From positions 1 through 50,697 of IMG/VR virus record IMGVR_UViG_3300010885_011561: a stretch of DNA of 50,697 nt. One strand, written 5' to 3'. The position numbers and the translations under genes were made by a program. The notes beneath the pieces were generated by a model. That model saw only the letters and a program-made list of their open reading frames with translations, searched no databases and was not told where the DNA came from. Positions 15,108-22,061 of this stretch are shown here, piece by piece (position 1 is the stretch's first letter; each line of letters starts with the position of its first letter). The DNA is from a virus.

Positions 15108-15806
15108 TTATTTCTGTAGACTGTAATATTCTTCAACTTTGCCTAGCCACTGGTCTTGATACTTGTTAAAGTTGTTGGGCGTTAGGTCAAACTGTTGATA
15201 TTGAAAGTCTCTGCTACACATAAAAATAACACCACGACGCATATCTGTGCCGTAGACTTCATTATGTGCTAACATATAGGCCATTAGCTGTAAGTAGTAA
15301 TCCTCTACCCACTCAGCTTTCTTAGGCTTATTAGTCTGCTTGTGGTCTGCGATTGCAGGCTGACCTTCAAACACACCTACTAGGTCAGTGGTGCCGCTGT
15401 ACAGTCCCGGGAAGTAAAGACTTTGTTCCATGGCCCAAACTTCGTCCATTTTACTTAGGCCGTTTTGAATAATGATATCAGCCATTGCATTAGCCTGTAC
15501 ATGAACAGGATTGTTGCCCGGTTGCCGTTGTTCACCAATTAAGAAGCGTTCTAAGTTAGAATGCATTGCAGTACCCACGCCTGCAGCCTCTTTGGTAATT
15601 TGTGCGGCATTGGCTTCTCCTACTCGTTTCCTCCATTCGTTAAGTGCTGTCATATCTTTGGTAGCGCCAAGGATAGTGGTTACACTAGGAAGGCTTTCTC
15701 CGTCTGGAGTTTGATAAACACGTTTGCGTGTAACAGGATCATTTACCTGGACACAGTTTTTATATTGGAATCGTTCAACGAACGGAGGAGGAGTATATGT
15801 TGTCAT
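15108..15806 (-). CDS. PD-(D/E)XK exonuclease (MGME1/Cas4-like)
   Basis: This 232-residue protein carries the RecB-type nuclease core: GTAMHSNLERF (H82), E127, GTTDLVG with D141, IADHKQTNK with D154 and K156, and QLMAYM with Q173. No iron-sulphur Cys cluster is present, so it is closer to mitochondrial-genome-maintenance exonuclease 1 and phage relatives than to Cas4 or AddB. It probably processes single-strand ends during recombination or replication. It has its own strong sigma70-type promoter, which suits early expression among late structural genes. Confidence 0.85.
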   Translation of the reverse strand: MTTYTPPPFVERFQYKNCVQVNDPVTRKRVYQTPDGESLPSVTTILGATKDMTALNEWRKRVGEANAAQITKEAAGVGTAMHSNLERFLIGEQRQPGNNPVHVQANAMADIIIQNGLSKMDEVWAMEQSLYFPGLYSGTTDLVGVFEGQPAIADHKQTNKPKKAEWVEDYYLQLMAYMLAHNEVYGTDMRRGVIFMCSRDFQYQQFDLTPNNFNKYQDQWLGKVEEYYSLQK

Positions 15807-15813
15807 AAACTTA

Positions 15814-15842
15814 ATTATAACAACCTATATCAAGGAAGTCAA
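15814..15842 (-). promoter_or_regulatory. Sigma70-type promoter of the nuclease gene
   Basis: TTGACT (15837-15842) and a perfect TATAAT (15814-15819) are 17 nt apart on the minus strand, eight bases before the ATG. The initiation point would fall almost at the start codon, so the transcript would be leaderless or nearly so. Confidence 0.7.
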
Positions 15843-16183
15843 ATATTTGGCGTTAAATTCTTAGAATTTGCCGATGCCATTTTGTCCACACTAGGACCTG
15901 TGGGTTTTTTAACTGCGGCATCTTTTTCATCACTGGGTACTTTAGTGTTTAATACAACAGTACCATTATCTAAAATGTCTTGGATTACATCGCCAGTTGG
16001 ATCAACATTATTTTTTAATGCAATTAATCCGTCGGGTGTGCTTATACCTAATCCAAAAGGCCGCAGGACATTCATTACAACTGGAAAAGGCAGTTCTGAT
16101 GCCTGCCCTTCCTTATCTGCTAGTCCTTGGAGAACTGCTAGAACATCTCTAGCACTTCCCTGATCTACTTCAAATAATCTCAT
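15839..16183 (-). CDS. Phage hypothetical protein (114 aa)
   Basis: The N-terminal half is helical and contains MRLFEVDQGSARDVLAVL and LPFPVVMNVLRPFGLGISTP; the C-terminal 30 residues are polar and probably disordered. I do not recognise a family. Its start overlaps the stop of the upstream 445-residue protein as TAATG, so the two are translated together and probably act together in the virion. The -35 of the nuclease promoter lies at its 3' end. Confidence 0.7.
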   Translation of the reverse strand: MRLFEVDQGSARDVLAVLQGLADKEGQASELPFPVVMNVLRPFGLGISTPDGLIALKNNVDPTGDVIQDILDNGTVVLNTKVPSDEKDAAVKKPTGPSVDKMASANSKNLTPNI

Positions 16184-17520
16184 TACTTGGCTAGTTTAGA
16201 CATAATGCTGTGTGACTCAGCTAGTCTGCGAGCAAACTGGCTTTCACGCATAGCACGGCCACTAGTCTCTGGACCACCTGCGGCAGCGTCGGCAGCACCG
16301 AACTCGTCACCCATGTCTGGATTCATAGCATCTGGACCTGCGGTATCCATACCTGGCTCTGGAGGCATGTCCATACCTTGGTCCATACCTGGTTCCATGC
16401 CCATTGGTTCTTCGGGAGCAGCTTCACCTGCCAATGTAGCAACAGCATTAGATACTGCTTCACGTTGTTGTGTTAGCACATCTAATGTAGCACTTAGTGC
16501 TGGACCAACTGCTTGTTTAAATTGTTCTGCTTCGGCAGCTCCGAAGTCCGCTTTGATTGCGTCTGCTAGTTCAATCATTGTCTTTGTTTGATATTGACCG
16601 ACACGTTGCATCCAGCTAGTGTAATCGTTAACGATATCGCCTGCGGCTGTAATAGCTTTGGCTTTACCTTCTTCGTCTTCTGCTAACAAGAACTGCAAGC
16701 TCTCATTTACAAATTTAACGTTGTGTTTGAATTGACTTTCTTTCATAGGCTTTTTATCTTTTGCTTTGGCTTCTTTTTCTGCGGCTGAACCATCATAGCC
16801 TTTACCTTTAACGGCTGTACCTGGATGGGTCTTGCCACTCTTGTCTGTCCAAGGCTTGTCAGTCTTAGTAGCTTCTTCTTTGACTTTCTTGTCTTTGCCG
16901 CCTTTAGCATCTTTGCCTAACCGTCCAGCAATGACATCGCCTTTGGTTACTTTATCGTAAGGTTTAGCATTATTGGCTAAGTTGCCATCGCCTTTGCCTT
17001 CCCACATGCTACTGCACTCTTTGCAGTCACAATCTTTAGGGTGTGCTTTAGCTTCTTTGACATTGTCAGAGGTTGCTTTAGCAATAGCTTTCTTCTTAGG
17101 TACACCACCTGCTACCATACGAGCAACTTGTACGTCGTCGACGTTACTCTTGCCGTCACCAGTTTGGTCTGTACCTTTAGCTTTCTTAGTGTACTTAGGT
17201 GCTTTGACGCCTTTCTTGGCCTCGCTTAATTGGTCCATTTTGTCACGTAGTTTTTTGATGTCTTCGCCTAGCATTTCTTTAATCCTTGTGTTTAGCAACT
17301 CTAACATTGCTTTGTCTTTTTGGTATGTTTCGTTAGTTAGTAAGTCGTTAATACCTGCAGACCCTTCCTGTTGAAAAATACGTGTACGTAATTTGTTACG
17401 AATATCTTCTAGTTGCTCACGGTCATACTTTTCTAAGTTGACACGAGATCCGAACTGTTTTTCTAGATTCTCTTGTAACTGAGAACTTGTAATTGATTTG
17501 TTAAATTCAGTGGTTTTCAT
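16183..17520 (-). CDS. Large low-complexity phage protein, possible head or internal protein
   Basis: In this 445-residue protein, residues 1-105 are helical (LEKYDREQLEDIRNKLRTR). The centre is a long Lys/Gly/Asp/Ala-rich region with DCDCKECSS (three Cys) and repeated PxYTKKAKGTDQTGDGKS-like segments. Residues 260-370 are helical again. Then comes a Met/Pro/Gly/Asp tract (PMGMEPGMDQGMDMPPEP) and a final ARRLAESHSIMSKLAK. ESQF motifs occur at two places. A TATAAATA box lies 25 nt upstream, so it is late and probably structural, perhaps a scaffold or internal head protein. No enzyme motif is seen. Confidence 0.6.
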   Translation of the reverse strand: MKTTEFNKSITSSQLQENLEKQFGSRVNLEKYDREQLEDIRNKLRTRIFQQEGSAGINDLLTNETYQKDKAMLELLNTRIKEMLGEDIKKLRDKMDQLSEAKKGVKAPKYTKKAKGTDQTGDGKSNVDDVQVARMVAGGVPKKKAIAKATSDNVKEAKAHPKDCDCKECSSMWEGKGDGNLANNAKPYDKVTKGDVIAGRLGKDAKGGKDKKVKEEATKTDKPWTDKSGKTHPGTAVKGKGYDGSAAEKEAKAKDKKPMKESQFKHNVKFVNESLQFLLAEDEEGKAKAITAAGDIVNDYTSWMQRVGQYQTKTMIELADAIKADFGAAEAEQFKQAVGPALSATLDVLTQQREAVSNAVATLAGEAAPEEPMGMEPGMDQGMDMPPEPGMDTAGPDAMNPDMGDEFGAADAAAGGPETSGRAMRESQFARRLAESHSIMSKLAK

Positions 17521-17544
17521 GTGAGTTCCAAAAGTGATTAATGT

Positions 17545-17552
17545 TATTTATA
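17545..17552 (-). promoter_or_regulatory. Late promoter box TATAAATA (exact T4 consensus)
   Basis: The exact T4 late -10 octamer lies 25 nt upstream of the 445-residue protein and overlaps the end of the preceding gene. Confidence 0.65.
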
Positions 17553-18015
17553 CGAGTTTTATCAGTTTTTCAAAACTCTTAACAATGTCACTTTTATAAT
17601 GTTCCTTTTTAGCACGGGCAATCATACATTTAGTCAGCCTTATATCAAAGTAATCCAGCGATTTTTCGTTGCTACGACGAACTGCTCGTTCGTGTAATGA
17701 TTCGTCAAAAAGGGCATATCCGTATTCTTGATCCTTTTTTAGAAGATCGTTGTCTAAGAATCTACCCAATGCTAGTCCGTTTGCCAATACCGCAGCAGTT
17801 TGTGGTAGATTGATTTGTTCTACTATAATATATCCGCTGTTGTTAATTATAGCATAGAATCCTTCAAGATTCTTAGTTATAGTAAAATTATCTAAGGTAA
17901 CTGATCCGTCTTTATTTTCTACAGGAATTACCAGCCCTTTTCTACGGAATTCTTTTTTCACTTCTATAGATACTTTGACTATTTTCTTATAGAGGTCATC
18001 AGTTACTGGTTTCAT
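17548..18015 (-). CDS. Phage hypothetical protein (155 aa)
   Basis: The N-terminal part has strands (GSVTLDNFTITKNLEGFYAI, GYIIVEQINL). The C-terminal part is helical with a conserved-looking core: QTAAVLANGLALGRFLDNDL, YGYALFDESLHERAVRR and FEKLIKLV. The pattern is familiar from T4-like phages of aquatic bacteria but has no assigned role. It overlaps the upstream gene by 17 nt. Confidence 0.7.
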   Translation of the reverse strand: MKPVTDDLYKKIVKVSIEVKKEFRRKGLVIPVENKDGSVTLDNFTITKNLEGFYAIINNSGYIIVEQINLPQTAAVLANGLALGRFLDNDLLKKDQEYGYALFDESLHERAVRRSNEKSLDYFDIRLTKCMIARAKKEHYKSDIVKSFEKLIKLV

Positions 18016-18208
18016 TTATATTCTTACTTAATGTGCTATTATCTTTACTTATAGAGTAAACGCCTTTACGGACTAAAGATTGAGCTACCCATACATCATG
18101 ATCGTCTAGGCTGCTTAATCTAACATTGTTGTCATGTCGAGATATAAATTGTTGTTCTTCGTTGGTGATAGCAACGCCTACACCAGATAGTAGTTGATGT
18201 ATTTTCAT
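17999..18208 (-). CDS. Small phage hypothetical protein (69 aa)
   Basis: This polar protein begins MKIHQLLSGVGVAITNEEQ and contains LDDHDVWVAQSLVRKGVY, a helix-strand unit. The start overlaps the upstream stop (ATGA) and its end overlaps the next gene by 17 nt, so it is a real member of the compact operon. The function is unknown. Confidence 0.65.
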   Translation of the reverse strand: MKIHQLLSGVGVAITNEEQQFISRHDNNVRLSSLDDHDVWVAQSLVRKGVYSISKDNSTLSKNINETSN

Positions 18209-18774
18209 TTTGGTAAACTATTTGCTATGTTTGTTAAATCTTTAGGATCAACTGTTACGTCACCAACTTTAGGAATCCGTAGTCTTAAACCTTGTTGTCC
18301 TGCTTGAGAAGGAAGAACTTCCACTTGACCCACTTCGGGATACGCAAACTTTGTTCCAGGACGAATACCTTTTAAGTTTGCTTGAATTTGTTGTTGAGAT
18401 AAGTTTTTAGCCTGAGCATCATTTGAAGTAGGTTGTTGTGTAGGAGCAGTTGATGATCCTGCACTTGTAATTTTATCTACAGCAACTTTTTCTGCTTTGT
18501 TAGCAACGGAAGTACCAACCCGTCCCGCACCTCTTGCAATAGCTCCTCCTGCATCAGCGACTGCGGTACCAATACCTCTTACTGCGGAACTGCCTAGTGC
18601 AGCGGCACCTGCATCTACGGCAGCAGATCCTAGCGCACCAATACCTCTTACTGCGGCACCACCTAATGCGGCGGCACCTCTAGCGGCTGTTGCTAGACCT
18701 GTACCAATGGCACCAATTAACGGAAGCACTTCGTCAATCTGTTGCCTTTCGCAGATTATCTCATTAATTTTCAT
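18205..18774 (-). CDS. Ala/Gly-rich phage protein (189 aa)
   Basis: After MKINEIICERQQIDEVLP comes a hydrophobic Ala/Gly-rich region (residues 20-95). It contains imperfect repeats of the type RGAAALGGAAVRGIGALG and could insert in a membrane or form a long glycine-zipper helix. The C-terminal 60 residues are a small beta-domain (PEVGQVEVLPSQAGQQGLRL). The short MKIxEI head recurs on several neighbouring proteins. An ejected or membrane-active virion protein is possible but unproven. Confidence 0.65.
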   Translation of the reverse strand: MKINEIICERQQIDEVLPLIGAIGTGLATAARGAAALGGAAVRGIGALGSAAVDAGAAALGSSAVRGIGTAVADAGGAIARGAGRVGTSVANKAEKVAVDKITSAGSSTAPTQQPTSNDAQAKNLSQQQIQANLKGIRPGTKFAYPEVGQVEVLPSQAGQQGLRLRIPKVGDVTVDPKDLTNIANSLPK

Positions 18775-18775
18775 A

Positions 18776-19009
18776 TCAGTTTTTTGTTAATAGTACAACC
18801 ATTACACTAAGTACACTCGCAACAACTGTACCAGCAGTACCAATAAGAACCTTAGTCATTGAAGCATTGCTGTCTTCAATTATCTTTTGTAAACCGCCAA
18901 CCTTGGATTCGATGCTGGTCAATCTTTGTTCTAAACTATCATAGCGCAGGGCGCATAGCTCTACGTGTGATTCTAAATTTGTTTTTTCTATGTCAGTGGG
19001 TGACGACAT
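18776..19009 (-). CDS. Coiled-coil protein with C-terminal membrane segment
   Basis: This 77-residue protein has a heptad coiled coil (LEQRLTSIESKVGGLQKIIE, about residues 25-46) followed by one membrane helix (VLIGTAGTVVASVLSVMVVLL) and a Lys-Asn end. This layout is that of XhlA-type haemolysin-like or holin-associated phage proteins, which help lysis by acting at the inner membrane. No second lysis gene is next to it, so the role is tentative. It has a good AGGAG ribosome binding site. Confidence 0.65.
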   Translation of the reverse strand: MSSPTDIEKTNLESHVELCALRYDSLEQRLTSIESKVGGLQKIIEDSNASMTKVLIGTAGTVVASVLSVMVVLLTKN

Positions 19010-19056
19010 TATACACTCCTGGGGTTATGTTAACTAACGCGGATGCCTATGGTGCC

Positions 19057-19485
19057 TTAAATTGCGCCTTGGAGTGCCTTGATGATTGTATTTTTATATT
19101 GACTATCTTTGCAATCAAAGATAGCCTTGTCGATATTTATCGTTTCTAATAAGTTTTTTACCACCGGTACCTCATGCAAGTCGCCTACAAGTTCTCCAAT
19201 AGTATCGCCGTGTTCATCTTCCCAAACTCCTACACGATCCGGAGTAATTCTAAATGTCCATACAGTTTGCTTGCCTTTGTAGACTGTGCCAAAGTTTAGA
19301 GATTTAAGATCTTTAGTTTCTGACTGCGGAGGAGTATCGTATTGCACTACGGATCTAATTTCGATGCACTGCATGAGTGTAATGAAGTTTCTATTTTGGT
19401 CAAGCTGTTGCTGTGTACCTTGATTAAGTCTAGTCACTTTTGTGTTAGTGATATCGACAAGAGTTTGTATTTCAATTATTTGCAT
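19057..19485 (-). CDS. Phage hypothetical protein (142 aa)
   Basis: It begins MQIIEIQTLVDITNTKVTRL, has a polar helix (NQGTQQQLDQNRNFITLMQC) and then beta-strands with TVWTFRITPDRVGVWEDEHG. The pattern is common in aquatic T4-like phages; no function is known to me. I use ATG 19483-19485 because AGGT lies five bases upstream; the longer frame has no such site and overlaps the promoter. A TATAAATA box is 18 nt upstream. Confidence 0.7.
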   Translation of the reverse strand: MQIIEIQTLVDITNTKVTRLNQGTQQQLDQNRNFITLMQCIEIRSVVQYDTPPQSETKDLKSLNFGTVYKGKQTVWTFRITPDRVGVWEDEHGDTIGELVGDLHEVPVVKNLLETINIDKAIFDCKDSQYKNTIIKALQGAI

Positions 19486-19502
19486 AAAGTACCTATATAA
19501 CT

Positions 19503-19510
19503 TATTTATA
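19503..19510 (-). promoter_or_regulatory. Late promoter box TATAAATA (exact T4 consensus)
   Basis: It lies 18 nt upstream of the 142-residue protein and right after the terminator of the preceding unit. Terminator then promoter in about 40 nt makes a clean boundary. Confidence 0.65.
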
Positions 19511-19511
19511 G

Positions 19512-19542
19512 TCAAAAGAAAAGGGACTTAAAAAAGTCCCTT
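19512..19542 (-). terminator. Rho-independent terminator of the 132-residue structural gene
   Basis: On the minus strand AAGGGACTT pairs with AAGTCCCTT around TTTT, followed by TTCTTTT. The stem is a perfect 9 bp. It starts about 20 nt after the stop codon at 19563. Confidence 0.85.
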
Positions 19543-19562
19543 GTCCTATAGTTAAAAAACTA

Positions 19563-19961
19563 TTAAGCTAATACGCCAGCAGCTAAACCGCTGATATCTG
19601 TAACAGTGATTGTGTCACCGAAAGTAGATGTAGCAGTGATAGCAAAGTCAACAGCAGCAGCAACGCTTGAATCTGTGTTAGCAGAAACATATGGGTTAGC
19701 TGTAGAGCTGTCAATAGCAACTACGAATTGACCATTAGCACGGGTGCCGATGTAAACAATAGTAGCCATTTGTTGGATTGCACGAACTGCAACTGCGAAG
19801 CCACCTTCAGCAGTGATGTTGCCGTTACCGTCAACTGTGTCAGCAGTGAAACCACTGCTAGAGTCAGCAATCTTCAAGAATGTCATTGGGTAGCCACCGT
19901 GTAGGGTAGCTGGGGCAACTACGCCCCCGTGAATTTTAGTAATACCGTTAGAAACAGCCAT
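19563..19961 (-). CDS. Probable abundant virion protein (132 aa)
   Basis: This small beta-rich, Ala/Gly/Thr-rich, Cys-free protein begins MAVSNGITKIHGGVVAPATL. FAVAVRAIQQMATIVYIG forms the centre and ITVTDISGLAAGVLA the end. It has a strong AGGAGAT ribosome binding site, an ACTAAATA late box 53 nt upstream and a dedicated terminator, the signature of a highly expressed single-gene unit. A head-decoration or other abundant structural protein is likely; identity is not established. Confidence 0.65.
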   Translation of the reverse strand: MAVSNGITKIHGGVVAPATLHGGYPMTFLKIADSSSGFTADTVDGNGNITAEGGFAVAVRAIQQMATIVYIGTRANGQFVVAIDSSTANPYVSANTDSSVAAAVDFAITATSTFGDTITVTDISGLAAGVLA

Positions 19962-20013
19962 TTTATATCTCCTAATCTTTTTTGTAAGTTTCCCTATGAA
20001 ACTTTAGTGTAAG

Positions 20014-20021
20014 TATTTAGT
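20014..20021 (-). promoter_or_regulatory. Putative late promoter box ACTAAATA
   Basis: It lies 53 nt upstream of the 132-residue structural gene, in the only non-coding gap between it and the 99-residue gene. Confidence 0.5.
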
Positions 20022-20060
20022 CTTTTGGCAAAAAAATACTTAATATGGGTGTAAAATGAA

Positions 20061-20360
20061 TCAATCATCGTCCTTGAGATCGCCTTCTATGAGCCTAAGA
20101 TTGCGAACAGTTTCTTTGTTATCACGCAGTCTACGTATGCTACGTACAAATTTACTTGAATCACCACCCTTGATACTGTTGATTAATCTGCGTTCTAACT
20201 CGTAGGCTTCTTCTGGATTGAAGTTTTCTTTGATTAAAGACAGCAAATTTATAGCACTATCAATGACATGCGTAGCTCGGGCTTCGATAACTGCTTCCCC
20301 ATTCTTCTTTTCAGATATGGAGTTTAGTTCTTCTAACAGGCTGCGGGTTGCTCGTTTCAA
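20061..20360 (-). CDS. Conserved-type phage hypothetical protein (99 aa)
   Basis: This wholly helical, highly charged protein starts KRATRSLLEELNSISEKK. It has a centre AINLLSLIKENFNPEEAYEL and a basic C-terminal helix (SSKFVRSIRRLRDNKETVRN). The pattern is familiar from T4-like phages of aquatic bacteria without a known role. It is the first minus-strand gene at a divergent promoter region, with ACTAAATA 19 nt upstream. Confidence 0.75.
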   Translation of the reverse strand: MKRATRSLLEELNSISEKKNGEAVIEARATHVIDSAINLLSLIKENFNPEEAYELERRLINSIKGGDSSKFVRSIRRLRDNKETVRNLRLIEGDLKDDD

Positions 20361-20378
20361 GATTGTATTCCTTTGTGT

Positions 20379-20386
20379 TATTTAGT
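20379..20386 (-). promoter_or_regulatory. Putative late promoter box ACTAAATA
   Basis: It lies 19 nt upstream of the 99-residue gene and forms the minus-strand side of the divergent promoter region. Confidence 0.5.
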
Positions 20387-20420
20387 TCTAGTATAACACA
20401 CTCTTTGGTAAAATAAAACC

Positions 20421-20449
20421 TTGTAAATTGTGCGGTCGCAATATATAAT
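20421..20449 (+). promoter_or_regulatory. Sigma70-type promoter of the plus-strand tiny-gene island
   Basis: TTGTAA (20421-20426) and a perfect TATAAT (20444-20449) are 17 nt apart. The spacer holds an imperfect dyad (ATTG and CAAT around GCG/CGC) that could be an operator. Confidence 0.7.
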
Positions 20450-20450
20450 A

Positions 20451-20458
20451 GATAAATA
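20451..20458 (+). promoter_or_regulatory. Putative late promoter box GATAAATA (plus strand)
   Basis: It lies directly downstream of the sigma70 -10 box, so the tiny-gene island could be read both early and late. Confidence 0.35.
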
Positions 20459-20505
20459 ACTCAGTAGTAACCATGAGTGACTACAGTTTAACACACAGGA
20501 AAAAT

Positions 20506-20682
20506 ATGAAATACATATCAGAAAAAATGTTATCTATCTTGGAACGTCTATCCGAAATGTTTCCAGGTAGTTCATACCAAAGCCGCTTAGAAGCATATCT
20601 AAGCACCAAAGGCATTACCGATGCCGCACAGTTGGAAAATTACATCCGACATTTTAATTCTCAAAAGGAAAACTATCTATGA
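20506..20682 (+). CDS. Small helical protein (58 aa), first gene of the plus-strand island
   Basis: I choose ATG 20506 because CAGGAAA lies just upstream; the in-frame ATG at 20473 has no ribosome binding site. The product is MKYISEKMLSILERLSEMFP followed by SRLEAYLSTKGITDAAQLEN and a short helix. The S-EAYL---I-D--QLE-YIR pattern loosely recalls DUF3563 proteins of betaproteobacteria, a weak resemblance made by eye. It overlaps the next gene by ATGA. Confidence 0.65.
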   Translation: MKYISEKMLSILERLSEMFPGSSYQSRLEAYLSTKGITDAAQLENYIRHFNSQKENYL

Positions 20683-20777
20683 AAAACTTTTTTAACACTA
20701 TATTCGAAAGCCTGGTTGCATGGGGCGAAGCTATTGCGGAATACCGTAAGAGTAAAGCATCTCATCACTACTATTGA
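20679..20777 (+). CDS. Tiny protein (32 aa), second gene of the island
   Basis: ATG 20679 overlaps the previous stop (ATGA), with AAGGAAAA upstream. The 32-residue product is an amphipathic helix (MKNFFNTIFESLVAWGEAIA) with a basic, aromatic tail ending SHHYY. Short helical proteins with an MKNFF-type start are common in betaproteobacteria, so a host origin is possible. The function is unknown. Confidence 0.6.
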   Translation: MKNFFNTIFESLVAWGEAIAEYRKSKASHHYY

Positions 20778-20779
20778 TT

Positions 20780-20857
20780 ATGGAATTAGCTGCTATTCAA
20801 ATTATGCTATTTGGGGTGATAATTCTTGTGTATATGGCAGAAGAGTTTAATAAATGA
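20780..20857 (+). CDS. Tiny single-membrane-segment protein (25 aa)
   Basis: The 25-residue product is essentially one membrane helix (AAIQIMLFGVIILVYM) with an acidic end (AEEFNK). It starts two bases after the previous stop and overlaps the next start by ATGA. There is no clear ribosome binding site, so translation probably depends on coupling. The size and hydropathy resemble small membrane regulators. Confidence 0.5.
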   Translation: MELAAIQIMLFGVIILVYMAEEFNK

Positions 20858-20955
20858 ACTACTTAGACATACTGATTACGTTACTACGTTGGAAAGATGC
20901 AGGATGGGAAGTACATCCTATTAATCTACAAGACGAGTTTCACGGTTGGGTTTAA
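20854..20955 (+). CDS. Tiny protein (33 aa), fourth gene of the island
   Basis: ATG 20854 overlaps the stop of the membrane peptide gene. The product is MNYLDILITLLRWKDAGWEV followed by HPINLQDEFHGWV; it has three Trp and an amphipathic N-terminal helix. AGAAGAG lies upstream. No family is recognised. It ends 14 nt before the next sigma70-type promoter. Confidence 0.5.
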   Translation: MNYLDILITLLRWKDAGWEVHPINLQDEFHGWV

Positions 20956-20968
20956 ATCACCATATCGC

Positions 20969-20997
20969 TTTACAGACACTACTATTGTCTGTATAAT
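20969..20997 (+). promoter_or_regulatory. Sigma70-type promoter with spacer dyad
   Basis: TTTACA (20969-20974) and a perfect TATAAT (20992-20997) are 17 nt apart. An inverted repeat ACAGAC (20972-20977)/GTCTGT (20987-20992) overlaps both boxes and fills the spacer, as expected for a repressor operator. AATAAATA (20995-21002) overlaps the -10. Confidence 0.75.
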
Positions 20998-21032
20998 AAA
21001 TACATTACACATATACACACAAGGAGAATAAT

Positions 21033-21308
21033 ATGTTCACACCAGATTTCTACATTGATTTATTTCAATCATCAAAGCGTCAGTTAACTAACCAAGTTTA
21101 CAAAGACGATACCCTTAACAAAGCCTGCAATTCATTTATCGACGCTCAAACAGCGTTTGCTAAAATGATGGTTAAAAATTACATTGATTTATCCGCACAT
21201 TCTGCGGATGCTATCAGTAAAGTTTTGTTCCCTAAAACGGAAGAAACAGTCAAGTCCAAGACTGCTAAAAAATCAGACAATACAGACATTAACACACAAG
21301 GAGAATAA
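21033..21308 (+). CDS. Small helical protein, weakly phasin-like
   Basis: This 91-residue protein starts MFTPDFYIDLFQSSKRQLTN and has a long amphipathic helix (CNSFIDAQTAFAKMMVKNYI) and a Lys/Thr/Asp tail. The MFT--F---F----- start and the Ala/Lys helix recall phasins, which coat polyhydroxyalkanoate granules, but the chain is short and the resemblance is only by eye. It has a strong AAGGAG ribosome binding site and a strong sigma70-type promoter, so it is probably an abundant early protein. It shares its leader sequence with the next gene. Confidence 0.65.
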   Translation: MFTPDFYIDLFQSSKRQLTNQVYKDDTLNKACNSFIDAQTAFAKMMVKNYIDLSAHSADAISKVLFPKTEETVKSKTAKKSDNTDINTQGE

Positions 21309-21309
21309 T

Positions 21310-21582
21310 ATGTCAAACACATTTAAAGTACCCGCAGTACCAGAAGTAAAATTCAACAAGAATGGATACGAAATCCGTACGGACATCTTGGGCATGGCTA
21401 AAAGCCTAGTACAAGACGACTTCCATGCTAAATTCCAAGGATGGGAAATGACTGCTACTCGTGACGAGAAGACTGGTCAAATTGTTAGTACAGTAGCAAT
21501 GCCAACTTTTCCAGGACTTGATAAAGTTCTAGAGACAGCAGAAAAAATGTATTCATTTGTCAACGCTGGTACTAAAAAATAA
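21310..21582 (+). CDS. Conserved-type phage protein (90 aa)
   Basis: The product contains NGYEIRTDILGMAKSLVQDD, FQGWEMTATRDEKTG and MPTFPGLDKVLETAEKMY, a pattern I associate with T4-like phages of aquatic bacteria, without a known function. It has mixed alpha/beta composition and no Cys. ATG 21310 follows AAGGAG, in a 22 nt leader identical to that of the preceding gene. It is followed by a bidirectional terminator. Confidence 0.75.
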   Translation: MSNTFKVPAVPEVKFNKNGYEIRTDILGMAKSLVQDDFHAKFQGWEMTATRDEKTGQIVSTVAMPTFPGLDKVLETAEKMYSFVNAGTKK

Positions 21583-21623
21583 TATAATAAAAATAATATT
21601 AGGGCATAGCCCAACTATAAAAT

Positions 21624-21650
21624 AAAAAAGGACCTTCGGGTCCTTTTTTT
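21624..21650. terminator. Bidirectional Rho-independent terminator
   Basis: A perfect 11 bp stem with a TTCG loop has A-run and T-run flanks and works in both directions. It ends the plus-strand island and the minus-strand metallopeptidase unit. A smaller GGGC/GCCC hairpin lies just before it (21602-21612). Confidence 0.9.
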
Positions 21651-22053
21651 ATAGTGGCTTGCTTTTTAAGTATTCTGGATATCGTTTATTGAAGTGTCGC
21701 ATAATAATGCCAGCAGTAGCATTAGCTTCATTTTCTTCGTTGCTACCTGTCTCGCCACTGTCATCATTTAACTCATCCTGCATATCCTGCTTGTAATGAG
21801 TTAGTTCGTGTGCTACTGTGCGTAAGATATCATTAGGATGACGCCCAGTTAGAGCAACTTGCAATGTGCGTTCACTGTTTGAATAAACACCAAATGTAGG
21901 TTGATCTGCATCACCCACGCTGGTTACAAAGGTCATTTTAGGTAGGCTGTCTAACTTTAAGACTTCCATGGCCAATGGCAGAAACTTCTTAAACATTTCC
22001 ACAACTGTGGCATTTTCAGCCGCACCTTCAACAATAAACTGACTTGCTCTCAT
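21649..22053 (-). CDS. Small HEXXH zinc metallopeptidase
   Basis: This 134-residue protein has VAHELTHYKQD with H82, E83 and H86, and a downstream SNEENEANATAG segment with a candidate third ligand (E107 or E109). It is small for a protease and has no signal peptide, so it acts in the cytoplasm or inside the virion. The N-terminus MRASQFIVEGA resembles heads of other small virion-type proteins here, so it may be packaged or act in head maturation; this is inference. Confidence 0.8.
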   Translation of the reverse strand: MRASQFIVEGAAENATVVEMFKKFLPLAMEVLKLDSLPKMTFVTSVGDADQPTFGVYSNSERTLQVALTGRHPNDILRTVAHELTHYKQDMQDELNDDSGETGSNEENEANATAGIIMRHFNKRYPEYLKSKPL

Positions 22054-22061
22054 AGCTGTAT

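Noticed and set aside
20473-20505. Earlier ATG for the first tiny gene
   Set aside because: No ribosome binding site precedes it, while CAGGAAA precedes the ATG at 20506.
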